From positions 5,022,001-5,086,000 of the forward strand of contig OU015569.1 in assembly GCA_907165135.1 (NCBI GenBank): 64,000 nucleotides of DNA, read 5' to 3'. Source of the stretch: Oikopleura dioica (Eukaryota; Chordata; Appendicularia; Copelata; Oikopleuridae). Shown here piece by piece: positions 31,821-41,436 of the stretch (positions are counted from its first letter, which is position 1; each line of letters starts with the position of its first letter). The notes below the pieces were generated by a model, which was not told the DNA's origin, searched no databases, and worked only from the letters and a program-made list of their open reading frames with translations. The position numbers and the translations under genes are program-made.

Positions 31821-34133
31821 TTAATGACGTTCGGTCGTTAAAACCCTTAACTGAGCTTGAATATCTGTTGCAGAGTAGACGTAATCGCTGATTGTTTGTT
31901 TGTTTGATAATTCTCGAAGATTGACGGGTCTTCTTTGAGGCTGATTTTTATTATCAATAATTATTGTTCCGTCTTTCTGTCCGATTTTTCTGGAAAATGT
32001 GTTTCCAGAATTTCGAACACAGAGACTAATTTTTCCACTGGAACAGAGATCGCAGCTGCAGACTATGTCTTTTGCATAAAGAGCTCCTCTTGCTGCGTCG
32101 AAGTTTATCATACGAATCGATTTAATTGACGGTATGTTGAGATTTACGGAAGATTTCGTGGTCTCTTCATTTTTATTCTTGAGAATGGCATATTCTCGCC
32201 CAGCAAAATTTTGTTTTGCGCGTTTTTCTTTTTCTTCTGTCCGCAGCTTCTGCTCATTTTCCTTCAAGAATCCGAGGCATTCATCAAGAGTACCACAGCG
32301 ATTTACAAGTTTCGCATTTTTTATCGTGGTAGCGCAGTGACTATGGGCGCCATCGACGAGGCCTCAGAATTCTAGAATTAGTTTCGCGGAAAAAATACCT
32401 TTTCCATGGCGGCTGGTTTTGAAAATATAAGTTCTCCGCAGGCCATCGTTATTTGAAATGGCATGGTGAAAATGTTCCCTCGATTTGAATTCAGAGCTCG
32501 CATTATGTAAAACAGGGTTCGGGAAATTCAAAGATCTTATAAATCCGCAAGATCGAAATAGACCATTACCTACCGACGAGCCATAATGGAATTATCGTCA
32601 ACATTAAAATGCAAATTTTAACCCTTTCGAACCCTTTCAGAAATCCTGTTAATGACTGTGAAATTTATGTTTCGATTTTTAAAATTTTCAACAATCATTT
32701 TTTCCGCCTCAATCGGCGCTCCGGCAAATTTCTTCTCCATAAGAAAATGAAAGTATTGCATTTTTTGTATTTCGTTTTCATTCCATCGAGCGACCGCCGT
32801 TAAAACGTTACAATTCAATCCAAGGCGCCCGGCTTGAAGATATTCATGCTATTTTTAGGGTTCATGTAAACAAGCCAAGCGAAATTAATGAATTTTCTGA
32901 TCCCGAACTGTGACGCAGTATTATTTTGAAGAACAAACGTCGAGGCGTAGTCAAGCTTTCCACGGGTCTCAGAAAGTTCTTGCTTATAGACACACTTGAC
33001 GTATTCATTCGATACAATTTAAGACCCTCGGCTCAAGATGAAGACTCCCTGGCTTAACATCTCCATGTTCATATACTTTAAGATCTTCTTTATTTCTGCT
33101 CTTGTCGATGCTATGGGCAAGTGTTTCTCTCGTCATACTTTTAAGCTGATCGAAGAATTGCCGTATTGGCATTTTACCGCGAGTTTCGCTACCAGAAACA
33201 AAAGCTGTCTCAGCTTTAACTCCAGCTTTGAGGAGTTCGAATCTGTCAAAGGCAACGGTCTCGTCAGGATGCATTTGTACGACTTTTTCGAATATTTCTC
33301 GATCAAAGTCTTCCATAAATTCATCCGGACCAACGCAACTCTTGTGAGTGCAGTCGCTGCAGGATGTTGAATTTTTTGGGTGAACAAAGCAACTTGTCTT
33401 CTTTTTACGATCAGTGACACAATATTGTTTGTCCGTTGTTGCACAGGTGCTCCTTTCCAAGATTTCTTTGAAATTGAAGCCTGCCAATGCGGGAACGTCT
33501 TATGGAGGGGGGCTTTTTTATCCTCAAGATCTTGTTAGGACCTGTTAACGGATTCTGCGATGAACTGTGATATCTAAGAAAAGAGTCTCCTGTCCTAATT
33601 TCTTTCCAAGGCTCTGCGCAGCCTTCTCATAAGTTCCCTTGTTAAGGCAGGACTAATAAATGGTCTTAATCATATCATGGTGTGATTTCCATTACAGTGA
33701 CAATAAATTTATAATAATTCACGATTTAAGACCCTATCTCGCAGGCGCATACAACTTGCGTTGTACGTGAGGGCGGAATGTAGTAAAATGGAGTCATACT
33801 TTTGAACTCCTTCAAAGTTAGGTGTGTAAGCTGTGGATATTCACTAATAAATTCAGCGTGAAGTTCTTCAAGAGTTTTTTTCAGTATTCTTCTCGAAGTG
33901 GTCAGAGACTGAGTCGTTGGTCGTAGCAAGTCAATTTTATGGGTTCGCGTATCACATTTTTCACGAAGATATTTCAAGACAGTGCGGTCAAGAATTAAGG
34001 ATTCCCTTAGAGTTGCTTTCTTTTGACTCGGATCAATGAAAGCTCTCTCGTCAAGAAATGCGTCTATTGCCGAAACAAATATAGGATTATAGACATGATG
34101 GAGATCGTAAAATTCATTAATTTTATAATCCAA
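31821..34133 (-). CDS. Transposase-like protein of the element
   Basis: Exons in one direction. ESLILDRTVLKYLREKCD and LKEFKSMTPFYYIPPSRTTQ, with Cys in VVCACEIG (34133-33726). Cys-rich CSDCTHKSC (33487-33005). Then GKLDYASTFVLQNNTASQFG, where D-Y-A is the likely first catalytic Asp. ASSEFKSREHFHHAISNND follows, then HGKG, a GT-AG intron, LVDGAHSHCATTIKNAKLVN, and a tail ending near 31821. The order (Cys cluster, DxA, SxFKSR, HGKGxxDG) is shared with a family of uncharacterised transposase-like proteins common in invertebrate genomes (from memory). I cannot name the superfamily. Splices between 33005 and 32470 are uncertain, so integrity cannot be judged. Confidence 0.55.
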
Positions 34134-34389
34134 TCTAATGAAATATTCGCGGATTTGATCTGATTGAAATTGGCATAATTTTCCCCAGATTCTTTTTCAT
34201 CTGCAAGCTTCTTCAGTTTCTTTTTCTAAAGCGAGGTCGCTCAACTTTCCGATATTTATAATAGGGTGTTTTTCCATTTACTCTATCAATATTGTTTTGG
34301 ACTTTTTGACCGGTCCTTAATTCCAAATGTCGAGGAAAGAACATGAATTCTTTCTTGCGAATTATTTTCTTTTAATACCGCTTTTAAAA

Positions 34390-35316
34390 TCACGTTCTCA
34401 TTTTTCCAAGTTGATTTGTCAAGCATATTTTCATTATTTCACTAGAATTATAATCTTTTATAAATTGTTCTATTCTTTTATAAAATTTTCTCTTCACAAA
34501 CCTTGGTAAAAGCTGCATTTTGATGAGAGTATTTTGATTCTGCTCACTCAGGTTTTGCATTTCACTTTTAATTTCCTCGGTTGTTTTCAAAGTTGACAGA
34601 GCTTCCAAAATACTTGGAACGGAAGATGTACTGGCAATTTCTTCAAGTGCACCTATCAAGTTTTCTTTTTCAAGTTCAAGCCGCTCAGCGGGATTTTCAT
34701 CTATCCAATCAGGATCAGAGTCATCTTCCTCAGAATTCGTCGTTTTATTCTTTTTAAGAATAGAGCGAGGCTGAATGTTTAGTTCCTGCTCTTGGTTCTG
34801 TTCAACACTTCCTTCCTCTTCTCTAGAGGCGCGTGATATTTTTTCGAGACGAACGTCAGCATCCAAATGCTCTATCGTTGATTTTGATAGAATCCCGACT
34901 TCTTGAGGCATAAAAAGCATCTGCTCACTTGCCTCGACATTTTTCGTTAACACTGTAGGCAAATTTTTTGATGAATGCGGTGCCTCTTGATTTTCAAGAA
35001 GATAAGGCTCTTCAGATGATTTTTGCACCCTGACAGGTTCTTCTCTAACAGCTTGAACTAGACCGGAGCCGAAGTCATCTTTGTGATTACTCACGTGGTC
35101 TTCAATATGCTCTAATGGGATCCTCTGGCAGCATATAAAGCAGGTTGGCAAAACGCATTGTCTGATCTCATGCTGTCGTTTTACCCGGCCATTCTGTTTT
35201 GTTGGACGACTTCCACAGCATTTGTAGGCATCTTTTCTCTTCAATAGCTTCACATCATAGTCTTTGCTTGTGACGGAAGCCGTACAGTTACCAAGGTGAT
35301 TATTGTATAAATCCAA
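34390..35316 (-). CDS. Element-borne zinc-finger/acidic protein, probably the N-terminal part of the transposase
   Basis: A 308-codon frame. Near its N terminus it has CCGSRPTKQNG, CVLPTCFICCQRIPLEHIED and HVSNH, a C-x2-C...H-x3-H arrangement of zinc-finger type. A long acidic, serine-rich region follows (ILKKNKTTNSEEDDSDPDWI). The helical C terminus contains LLPRFVKRKFYKRIEQFIKD. It lies directly upstream of, and in the same direction as, the transposase-like exons. DNA-binding zinc fingers at transposase N termini are common, so one spliced protein is likely but not shown. Confidence 0.5.
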   Translation of the reverse strand: MDLYNNHLGNCTASVTSKDYDVKLLKRKDAYKCCGSRPTKQNGRVKRQHEIRQCVLPTCFICCQRIPLEHIEDHVSNHKDDFGSGLVQAVREEPVRVQKSSEEPYLLENQEAPHSSKNLPTVLTKNVEASEQMLFMPQEVGILSKSTIEHLDADVRLEKISRASREEEGSVEQNQEQELNIQPRSILKKNKTTNSEEDDSDPDWIDENPAERLELEKENLIGALEEIASTSSVPSILEALSTLKTTEEIKSEMQNLSEQNQNTLIKMQLLPRFVKRKFYKRIEQFIKDYNSSEIMKICLTNQLGKMRT

Positions 35317-35319
35317 AGA

Positions 35320-36224
35320 AGAAAAGTGCTTTTTGCAATCTTATTTTTGATAAGAACACAGCATACTTAGACAATCCTGATAATTATTATCTTTCCTGTG
35401 CAGACTCGACCAGAGCATATTTTAACATGATCATGAAATGCTGAGGCAGTAGAAGATGTTGGAAAATTATTTCCACATTTACGACAACAAGAGTATCCTT
35501 TGATGGATTTTAACAGCGCTCAAGCTAAAAAGCTAGACAAGTCCTGGGATTGAACAACGGTTTCCCGCGTCCGGCCGGGGTGTGCTACCACTGGATCAAC
35601 TCGCCGAGATCTCTATCGAGATTTTGAAATGATACTCTGAACGGTCGGGCCTGAGCGCTGCTAGGACCCATCACCTTTATAATTGGACAATTTAATCGAT
35701 GGACGAGACGTCGGTCCATTGTATCTATTGGGTTGTAAGCGGTCGTTTGGGCAGACAAGTAAAGATAGAAAAATTTTTAGGTAAAATATTTTTCATTCTT
35801 TGAAGGTCTGTTCAAAAGGCCGCCTACCACCCTTTTTGTATTAAGCTCTTTAACTAAAAACTTTGCAAAAAGTTTTTCTGCTTCTTTCGCCGTAAAAGCG
35901 GGAGAAGATTTCAGCTTAAGAATGTTAGAAAATTCTTAAAAAAAAACGATTATACCTTTGAGAGAATATCACCTAATTTTGACTTTTTCTTTGACGATAT
36001 TATCTTTGTCACATCATTGATTATTTTCGTGGCAAGTTTATCAGTCATTGATAGAAAACTAAGCTCTCTTAGAGAGTCTGCAGACCGTTGATCGGTGATT
36101 TCGACCGATGCGGCGATCTCGCGGAGCCTACTTCTTGCCAGAGCTTGCCTTAAGCCTGTTGTTTTTGCTTTTGATTCTTTCTTGAACGCGTTTCTTAGGG
36201 AACGAGTTGAAGAATTTGTTCTGG
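35320..36224. other. Element interior, no supported gene besides the tRNA-like sequence
   Basis: Short minus frames (for example around 36000-36200) look partly coding but I could not join them with confidence. Confidence 0.3.
35532..35608 (-). repeat. tRNA-Gly-like sequence, likely a SINE head or tRNA pseudogene
   Basis: On the minus strand GTTGATCCAGTGGTAG resembles the tRNA-Gly D arm and box A. GACGCGGGAAACC resembles its anticodon 3' side, and TTGTTCAATCCC is a weak box B. The acceptor stem does not pair, and a T run follows downstream. Confidence 0.5.
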
Positions 36225-37463
36225 TTAATGGAAAATTCTTCGTCCGACTGCACTCAAGAAGACTTGGTCTATGAGTGCTTGGTTTGCGTGCGATTTTTGG
36301 AAGCGTGATCGTGTGACATTTTCAGTTTTCGTAAGCGCCTCAAGGTGACCATTTTGCGATTGTTTTATCATTTCCATCGTTTCTTCGTGATCTTGCAGAT
36401 ATTGATTCTCCGGTGTGTCCATCGAATTTTGAATTTCTGTCCCGTTGACATGATTGTAAGTGTAGTCGGAATCTTGTATATCCTCACTCACATTTTCATG
36501 ACCATAACTTTGCAGGTGCGAAGAGCAATCTGCTTCCGCTCCTAATTCATTCACTGAAGACGTCGATAATTGAATTTCTGAATCCTCATCAATCGTAAGA
36601 GAACTTATATCTGGCACAGAAGGCGCTCGTTCGTTCATTATGTCGAAATCTGATGAAGATGGTACACTTGGAACGCATCCGTTCATTATGTCGAAATCTG
36701 ATGAAGACGGTACACTTGGAACGCATTCGTTCATTGTGTTTATATGGTCAAGATCAGGGTCTCGAAAAATACGAGGCCAGGCGGCAGCCACAACCCACTC
36801 ATACTCTTTTGGTTTCCACCTCTTAGAGACCCACCTCCGCTGGCCGCCAGGGTTCAGCGGCCACTTGGTGATTCATCTTGCGTTAACGCGACCCAGTCCG
36901 AATTTTACATTATCCGAGGCTGAAATTCGGTCTCCAGTGGAATCCAGCGGCCAGCGGCTGGCTTTGCCGCCAGAGCGTGGATTCGAAAAATGAATGGAGG
37001 CCGTAAGCGAAGGGCGCGCGGAGTATGAATAAATCCTCGCCGCCGCATGGCTGCCAATTTTTCGAAACCCTGGTCAAGATTCATCACACTTGGAACTCGA
37101 CCATAAAAACCTCCGTTAAATCAGTCAGTTCAGAGTTATTCGCCTGAACCTCATCGTGGGAATAAACAGAAATGGTGTCAATATTAAGAATTGACGGAGC
37201 TGTGCCAAGCGGTTCATTTAGATTATCAAGTCTCTCGAGATCAAGAACACTGAAATGCAAAATTAACTTTAATTCAATCAATCTTGAACGAATAAAAACC
37301 TTGGTACTTGAAGAAGATTAACAGGAGCTTCATTGGGGTCAAAGTCATAGTTAGACACAGCATCAATAGAATCGATATTCATGACGCTTGGCGCTGGACC
37401 AAGTGCGCATAAATCATCTGGTGGTGGTTCAACAGGCATCATAGAGACGCCAAACTCGGACAT
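36225..37463 (-). CDS. Element protein with repeated (V/A)PSVMNID-type motif, split by a hAT miniature element
   Basis: Starts at ATG 37463 (MSEFGVSMMPVEPPPDDLCA). The motif recurs: APSVMNIDSIDAV, then after a GT-AG intron APSILNIDTISVY, then VPSVMNLD. Past the inserted element come NECVPSVPSSSDFDIMNG and a second 16-residue copy (48-bp DNA repeat, 36637-36732), then RAPSVPDISSLTID. The rest is acidic and ends near 36225 (AVGRRIFH). It is acidic, disordered-looking and unrecognised. Removing the 318-bp insert and one duplication restores the frame exactly (VMNLD|HINTMNE). Confidence 0.5.
36755..37072. mobile_element. 318-bp hAT-type miniature element
   Basis: The ends are CAGGGTCTCGAAAAAT and ATTTTTCGAAACCCTG, inverted. 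Perfect 8-bp duplications GTCAAGAT flank it (36747-36754 and 37073-37080). A CAGGG terminus with an 8-bp duplication is the hAT superfamily signature. The interior is GC-rich (CTGGCCGCC, CAGCGGCCAGCGGCTGG) and non-coding. Confidence 0.9.
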
Positions 37464-37660
37464 CGTCTAAATACTTTAACAATTAATCCTTATCCAAGAT
37501 TTTATCGAACAAATTGCTTAAGGGTAACAATCACGTAAAAAATAAGGAAAGAGTGAAAGAAAAGGATAAACATCGTAGAACATTGACATCATAACAGAAC
37601 TTCTCATCCACGACGACGACTTAAAAAAGAAAAATGAACTCCACATCATATAATTCGATT

Positions 37661-38045
37661 TTACCACAAGTTTTTTGGAAACAACGATGTGAGAGAGACA
37701 AATTTTCCACACAGTAATTCGTAATAACCCTGATGTCGTCCACCTTGATTGTAAGATCGTCTTATTCTTTGTTGGAGACGTAGCTCATCATATGCACGAT
37801 GAAGTTGATATATTCTGTAGTCTAAACACCTCGTCATTTCCAAAACATCTATTGTTTCTTTAGATATTTGATTCCAATTTGAAGGCTTGTCAAGTTTTTG
37901 GAAGAAAAAACTTTTAACCAATCGTTCAGCTTTTAATCTGAGCCATTCTTTCGAAGAGATCGTCTTAAATATAACAGCAAGCTCAAGAGGCCTCTTAACC
38001 ATAAATTTTGCAATTTCTCGATCGTCTAGATCAGAGCTGGTTATT
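37661..38045 (-). CDS. Unrecognised element-borne protein segment
   Basis: A minus frame that may begin upstream of ATG 38002: YQITSSDLDDREIAKFMVKR, then PLELAVIFKTISSKEWLRLK, ERLVKSFFFQKLDKPSNWNQ and ISKETIDVLEMTRCLDYRIY. It becomes less protein-like past about 37730 (RRSYNQGGRHQ), where a donor is likely. The amphipathic helices look real, but no domain is recognised. Same direction as the other element genes. Confidence 0.4.
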
Positions 38046-38277
38046 TGATAACTGTCGTCACTCGAAAAGAAAAAGAATTAATTTTTAGAGAAATTTTGGA
38101 GACTTTTAAAGCGCTTACTTCTATTATCTTTTTTCTAAAGCTTTCTGAAGATGATTGAACGAGACGAACGCGAAAGATAGAAAAACGACGCGTAAATATT
38201 AATTCGCACACTAAAATTTTTTTGACAGATCATAGGACGCGAATTCGACAGCCATGATCCCGATTATAATCGAAAAT

Positions 38278-38583
38278 TCATATGATAAGCGGTACCGCAC
38301 ATTCAAAAGAGCAATTTATGACAGGCCCGCCCTGAAAATGGAAAACGAAAAACGACTCGACAGTCATAGTGGCTTCAGTTCTTTCCAATATATCTTCTAA
38401 TGCCCTGTACATTTGCTTTGGAGCAAACTCAGGGAGTTGGCTTTGCACGACACGAGACATCATAAAGGTAAGATTCGCCATGGTCCCCGAGCCATCATTT
38501 GACACTTCGAAGGAATTAAGGAATCGTGGGATTTTTCCAAGGTATTGTTTTCGAGCATCCATGGTTTTAACTAAGCAGATCAA
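38278..38583 (-). CDS. Unrecognised element-borne reading frame
   Basis: The frame contains MDARKQYLGKIPRFLNSFEV, GTMANLTFMMSRVVQSQLPE and RALEDILERTEATMTVESFF and ends at 38278. The composition is protein-like. A GT-AG intron may fall near FVFHFQ. No homologue is recognised. Confidence 0.35.
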   Translation of the reverse strand: MICLVKTMDARKQYLGKIPRFLNSFEVSNDGSGTMANLTFMMSRVVQSQLPEFAPKQMYRALEDILERTEATMTVESFFVFHFQGGPVINCSFECAVPLII

Positions 38584-39126
38584 TTTTTATACTTTTGAAG
38601 CAATAATCAACGATCAGAAAGCAGAAAAAGCGGGTGTGCGCTCCGCGCCTGTCTTAAAGGAAACCCGCAACTTTCTAGAATTGATGGCCTTGAGGGCGTT
38701 GTTGAATTCAGGTTATAGGGACTTTTGCTGATTTCTAAAATGGTCTTTATAGCCTCGATGGCCATGATGTCCTTGATGGCCTTGTCGACAATCTCTTTTT
38801 CTTTTATCGCCAGAGAGAAATGAAAAAAATCGGTCAAAACGAAAAACACAAAGAAACCGACTTAAGCCGACCACCCACCGACCAAACCCCACCACCGATC
38901 AAATCAAAAAAATCCATGGTAGGATCGTTCGGTGCCAATATAAACCCCACCATTTCCGACTAGGTCGAGTTTTTGGTCGGGTCGATGGCCTTGATGGCCA
39001 TGCTGGCCGTGATGGCCTTGATTGCCTTGTTGACAATTTCAGGTTCATCCCTATTAAAGGTGTAACGAACGTAAGTGATCTTAATTCTCGGTCCGAGCCA
39101 GAGTTGCAGATTTTTGAAAATTTTTG

Positions 39127-40292
39127 TGAGCTGAGCTAGCTGAGCTGTGGTCGAAATTGAGCTGAGCTGGCCCCTTGAAAAGCAACTGAGCTGAGCTGGA
39201 TTTTTCGAAAAAATGAACTGAGCTGAGCTGAGCTTGGGCTAATTTGAAAATTTTTGAGCTAAGCTGAGCTGACAATTTTTTTAAGCTGAACTGAGCTGAG
39301 CTGGCCCCTTGAAAAGCAACTGAGCTGAGCTGAATTTTTCGAAAAAAATGAGCTGAGCTGAGCTGAGCTTGGGCTAATTTGAAAATTTTTGAGCTGAGCT
39401 GAGCTGACAATTTTTTTAAGCTGAGCTGAGCTGAGCTGGCCCCTTGAAAAGCAACTGAGCTGAGCTGGATTTTTCGAAAAAATGAGCTGAGCTGAGCTGA
39501 GCTTGGGCTAATTTGAAAATTTTTGAGCTGAGCTGAGCTGACAATTTTTAAGCTGAACTGAGCTGAGCTGACCCCTTTGAAAACAACTGAGCTGAGCTGA
39601 GCTGAGCTGGATTATTTCGAAAAATTTGAGCTGAGCTGAGCTGAGGTTTATCTGTTAGTTTTTGAGCTGAGCTGATGATTTTTCAAACTGAGCTAGCTGA
39701 GCTGAGCTTACAATTTTTTCAAGCTGAGCTGAGCTGAGCTAGCTGAGTTGAGGTTAAAATTGAGCTAGCTGAGCTGATCTGACTTTTCTCGAAGAACCAT
39801 TGAGCTGAGCTGAGCTGAGCTGGCCCCCTTGTAAAGCATCTGAGCTGAGCTGAGCTTGGGCTTATCTGAAAATTTTTGAGCTGAGCTGAGCTGACAATTT
39901 TTTAAGCTGAACTGAGCTGAGCTGACCCCTTTGAAAACAACTGAGCTGAGCTGAGCTGAGCTGGATTTTGTCGAAAAATTGAGCTGAGCTAAGCTGGGGT
40001 TTATCTGTTAGTTCTTGAGCTGAGCTGAGCTGATGATTTTTCAATCTGAGCTTGCTGAGCTGAGCTGACAATTTTTCAAGCTGAGCTGAGCTGGGCTAGC
40101 TAAGTCGAGGTTAAAATTGAGCTAGCTGAGCTGAGCTGACTTTTCTCGAAGAACCATTGAGCTGAGTTGAGCTTGCTTTCTTCAGAAAAATTAAGCTGAG
40201 CTGAGCTGAGCTGACCCTCACCTCGAAATCGCTGAGCTGAGCTGAGCTGAGCTGTAGCTCATCTAGCTCATATAGCTCACCTCAGCTAGCTC
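39127..40292. repeat. 1.2-kb GAGCT/AGCTG pentamer array
   Basis: Hundreds of bases of GAGCTGAGCTGAGCTG blocks alternate with short spacers (GACAATTTTT, GGCCCCTTGAAAAGCAA, GGATTTTTCGAAAAAA). Together they make a higher-order unit of about 134 bp between about 39250 and 39660, with diverged units up to 40290. The edges are inverted: CCAGAGTTGCAGATTTTTG...TGTGAGCT at 39098 and AGCTCACAAAATTTGTAACTCTGG at 40290. Lies near the right end of the large transposon. Confidence 0.95.
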
Positions 40293-40539
40293 ACAAAATT
40301 TGTAACTCTGGTCCGCGCTATTCCGATTTACGGAAAATTGTAAAATGAGGGAATTATAATGGCCTAAATTCCCTTTTATAATTTTAGACTTGTAATAGAT
40401 ATATCTGTTTAAAAAATAAGTCAAACGATAATTATAATAAATAAGTATAAGAAGGACCACCGAACATACTGTTTTTTCAGAATTTTTCTGCGCGAGGCCC
40501 ATCTAGGCCAAAACCGTGGGGGAAGTCTTTAAAGCATAC

Positions 40540-40790
40540 CTTCTGTCTTCGTTTGAATTCTACTTTCTTTGGAGTCAGTCGTTGGCAGGATTTCTTCTGT
40601 TTTTGATTTTTTCTGCAATTAACAAGCGTCTTATATAATTTTAAGAATAAATATATATATTTAGTATACCTGTCACGGGTATCGAAAATTATTAACAATC
40701 TTTCTCTTAGCTTTCTCTTCTTCTCTTTCAATTTTGTGTGTTTCACAGAATTAACTTTCTCGAAGTGAACTGCCAGCCAGAAATTAGTTT
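40540..40790 (-). CDS. Basic N-terminal exons of an element gene
   Basis: Two exons joined by a GT-AG intron in phase 2: VKHTKLKEKKRKLRERLLII then FDTRD, and RKNQKQKKSCQRLTPKKVEF up to RRQK before a GT donor (40540). Very Lys/Arg-rich, consistent with a nuclear or DNA-binding N terminus. The ATG was not found. If it continues leftwards, the GAGCT array lies within its next intron. Confidence 0.4.
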
Positions 40791-40974
40791 GGAAATTTTT
40801 TCATACTGTGATTTTGATTGATGCATCCATTAAATAATCATTAATGAGCGAGGTAGTTCCGGAATCGCGAGCGCATGTGTACACTTCACCGTCGATCGAT
40901 ATTGAAACAAAAATTTTCAAAATCAAATGAGCAATATTTTTGCTCAAAATTATTATTTTCAAAATTAAAAAAAT

Positions 40975-41436
40975 AAAAAATGTAATTTAACGGCAAAAAA
41001 ATTGTTCTCAAATGACCTCAGATGACCTCAGATGACCTCAAATGACCTCAAGTGACCTCAGAGCACTATTTGATTACTTTTTGTAGTTTGTAATTTAATA
41101 AAAGTATATGCTTTGTATTTGCGAAATTAGTGCAAAACTAATCCTCAAAAAATTTTTACAGCCCAAATGTTGCCCGATTTGCTTCAATTTTCGCAAGCAC
41201 ATAGATTCGACTATAGAGATTCCAAAAAATTAAAAAAATTTTGTTATGGAAAAATTTTGCTCTATGAGCAGTTAAAATTTCGGAATTTCAACCTTTATCA
41301 AGTCCAAATGTCGAAAATTTCGAAGATTTGAGCAGACTCTAAAAACGTTTTTTATACAGTTTGAGAAGCTCTTTCAGATGAGCCAATCAGAAAAAAAAAA
41401 ATTTTTTTCGACCTGCCACAATTGGAGACTTCTACC
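40975..41436 (-). repeat. Right terminal inverted repeat
   Basis: Inverted copy of 27829-28290, with five TGACCT copies at a 10-bp period (41013-41058). It includes CTCTTTCAG at 41369-41377, a good acceptor, directly followed by an open frame that runs into ANKLE1. Confidence 0.9.

Larger units (their letters stand above)
27829..41436. mobile_element. 13.6-kb DNA transposon with long TIRs inside ANKLE1
   Basis: Both ends carry the same sequence inverted, starting GGTAGAAGTCTCCAATTGTG and continuing for about 460 bp with scattered substitutions. The flanks are ACT (27826-27828) and ACT (41437-41439), a 3-bp duplication. Removing the element and one ACT joins GGAGCACT to AGAAATCACG and keeps the host frame (...GAL|EITALP...). 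Inside, on the minus strand, are a zinc-finger protein, a transposase-like protein and a Ulp1-type protease, plus a GAGCT array and nested elements. The size and protease gene recall self-synthesising transposons, but I see no DNA polymerase, integrase or capsid gene, so I do not assign a superfamily. Confidence 0.85.

Noticed and set aside
39081-40071. Minus-strand frames of repeated AQLSSAQLS peptides
   Set aside because: They are translations of the GAGCT array. Frames are open only because the repeat lacks stops in that frame; there is no start context or domain.
39127-40292. Immunoglobulin switch region
   Set aside because: AGCT-rich composition is similar, but there are no immunoglobulin genes and the organism appears to be an invertebrate chordate; the array is inside a transposon.
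27829-41436. Maverick/Polinton assignment
   Set aside because: Large size, long TIRs and a Ulp1-type protease fit loosely, but no DNA polymerase B, integrase, ATPase or capsid gene is visible, and the duplication is 3 bp, not 5-6 bp.
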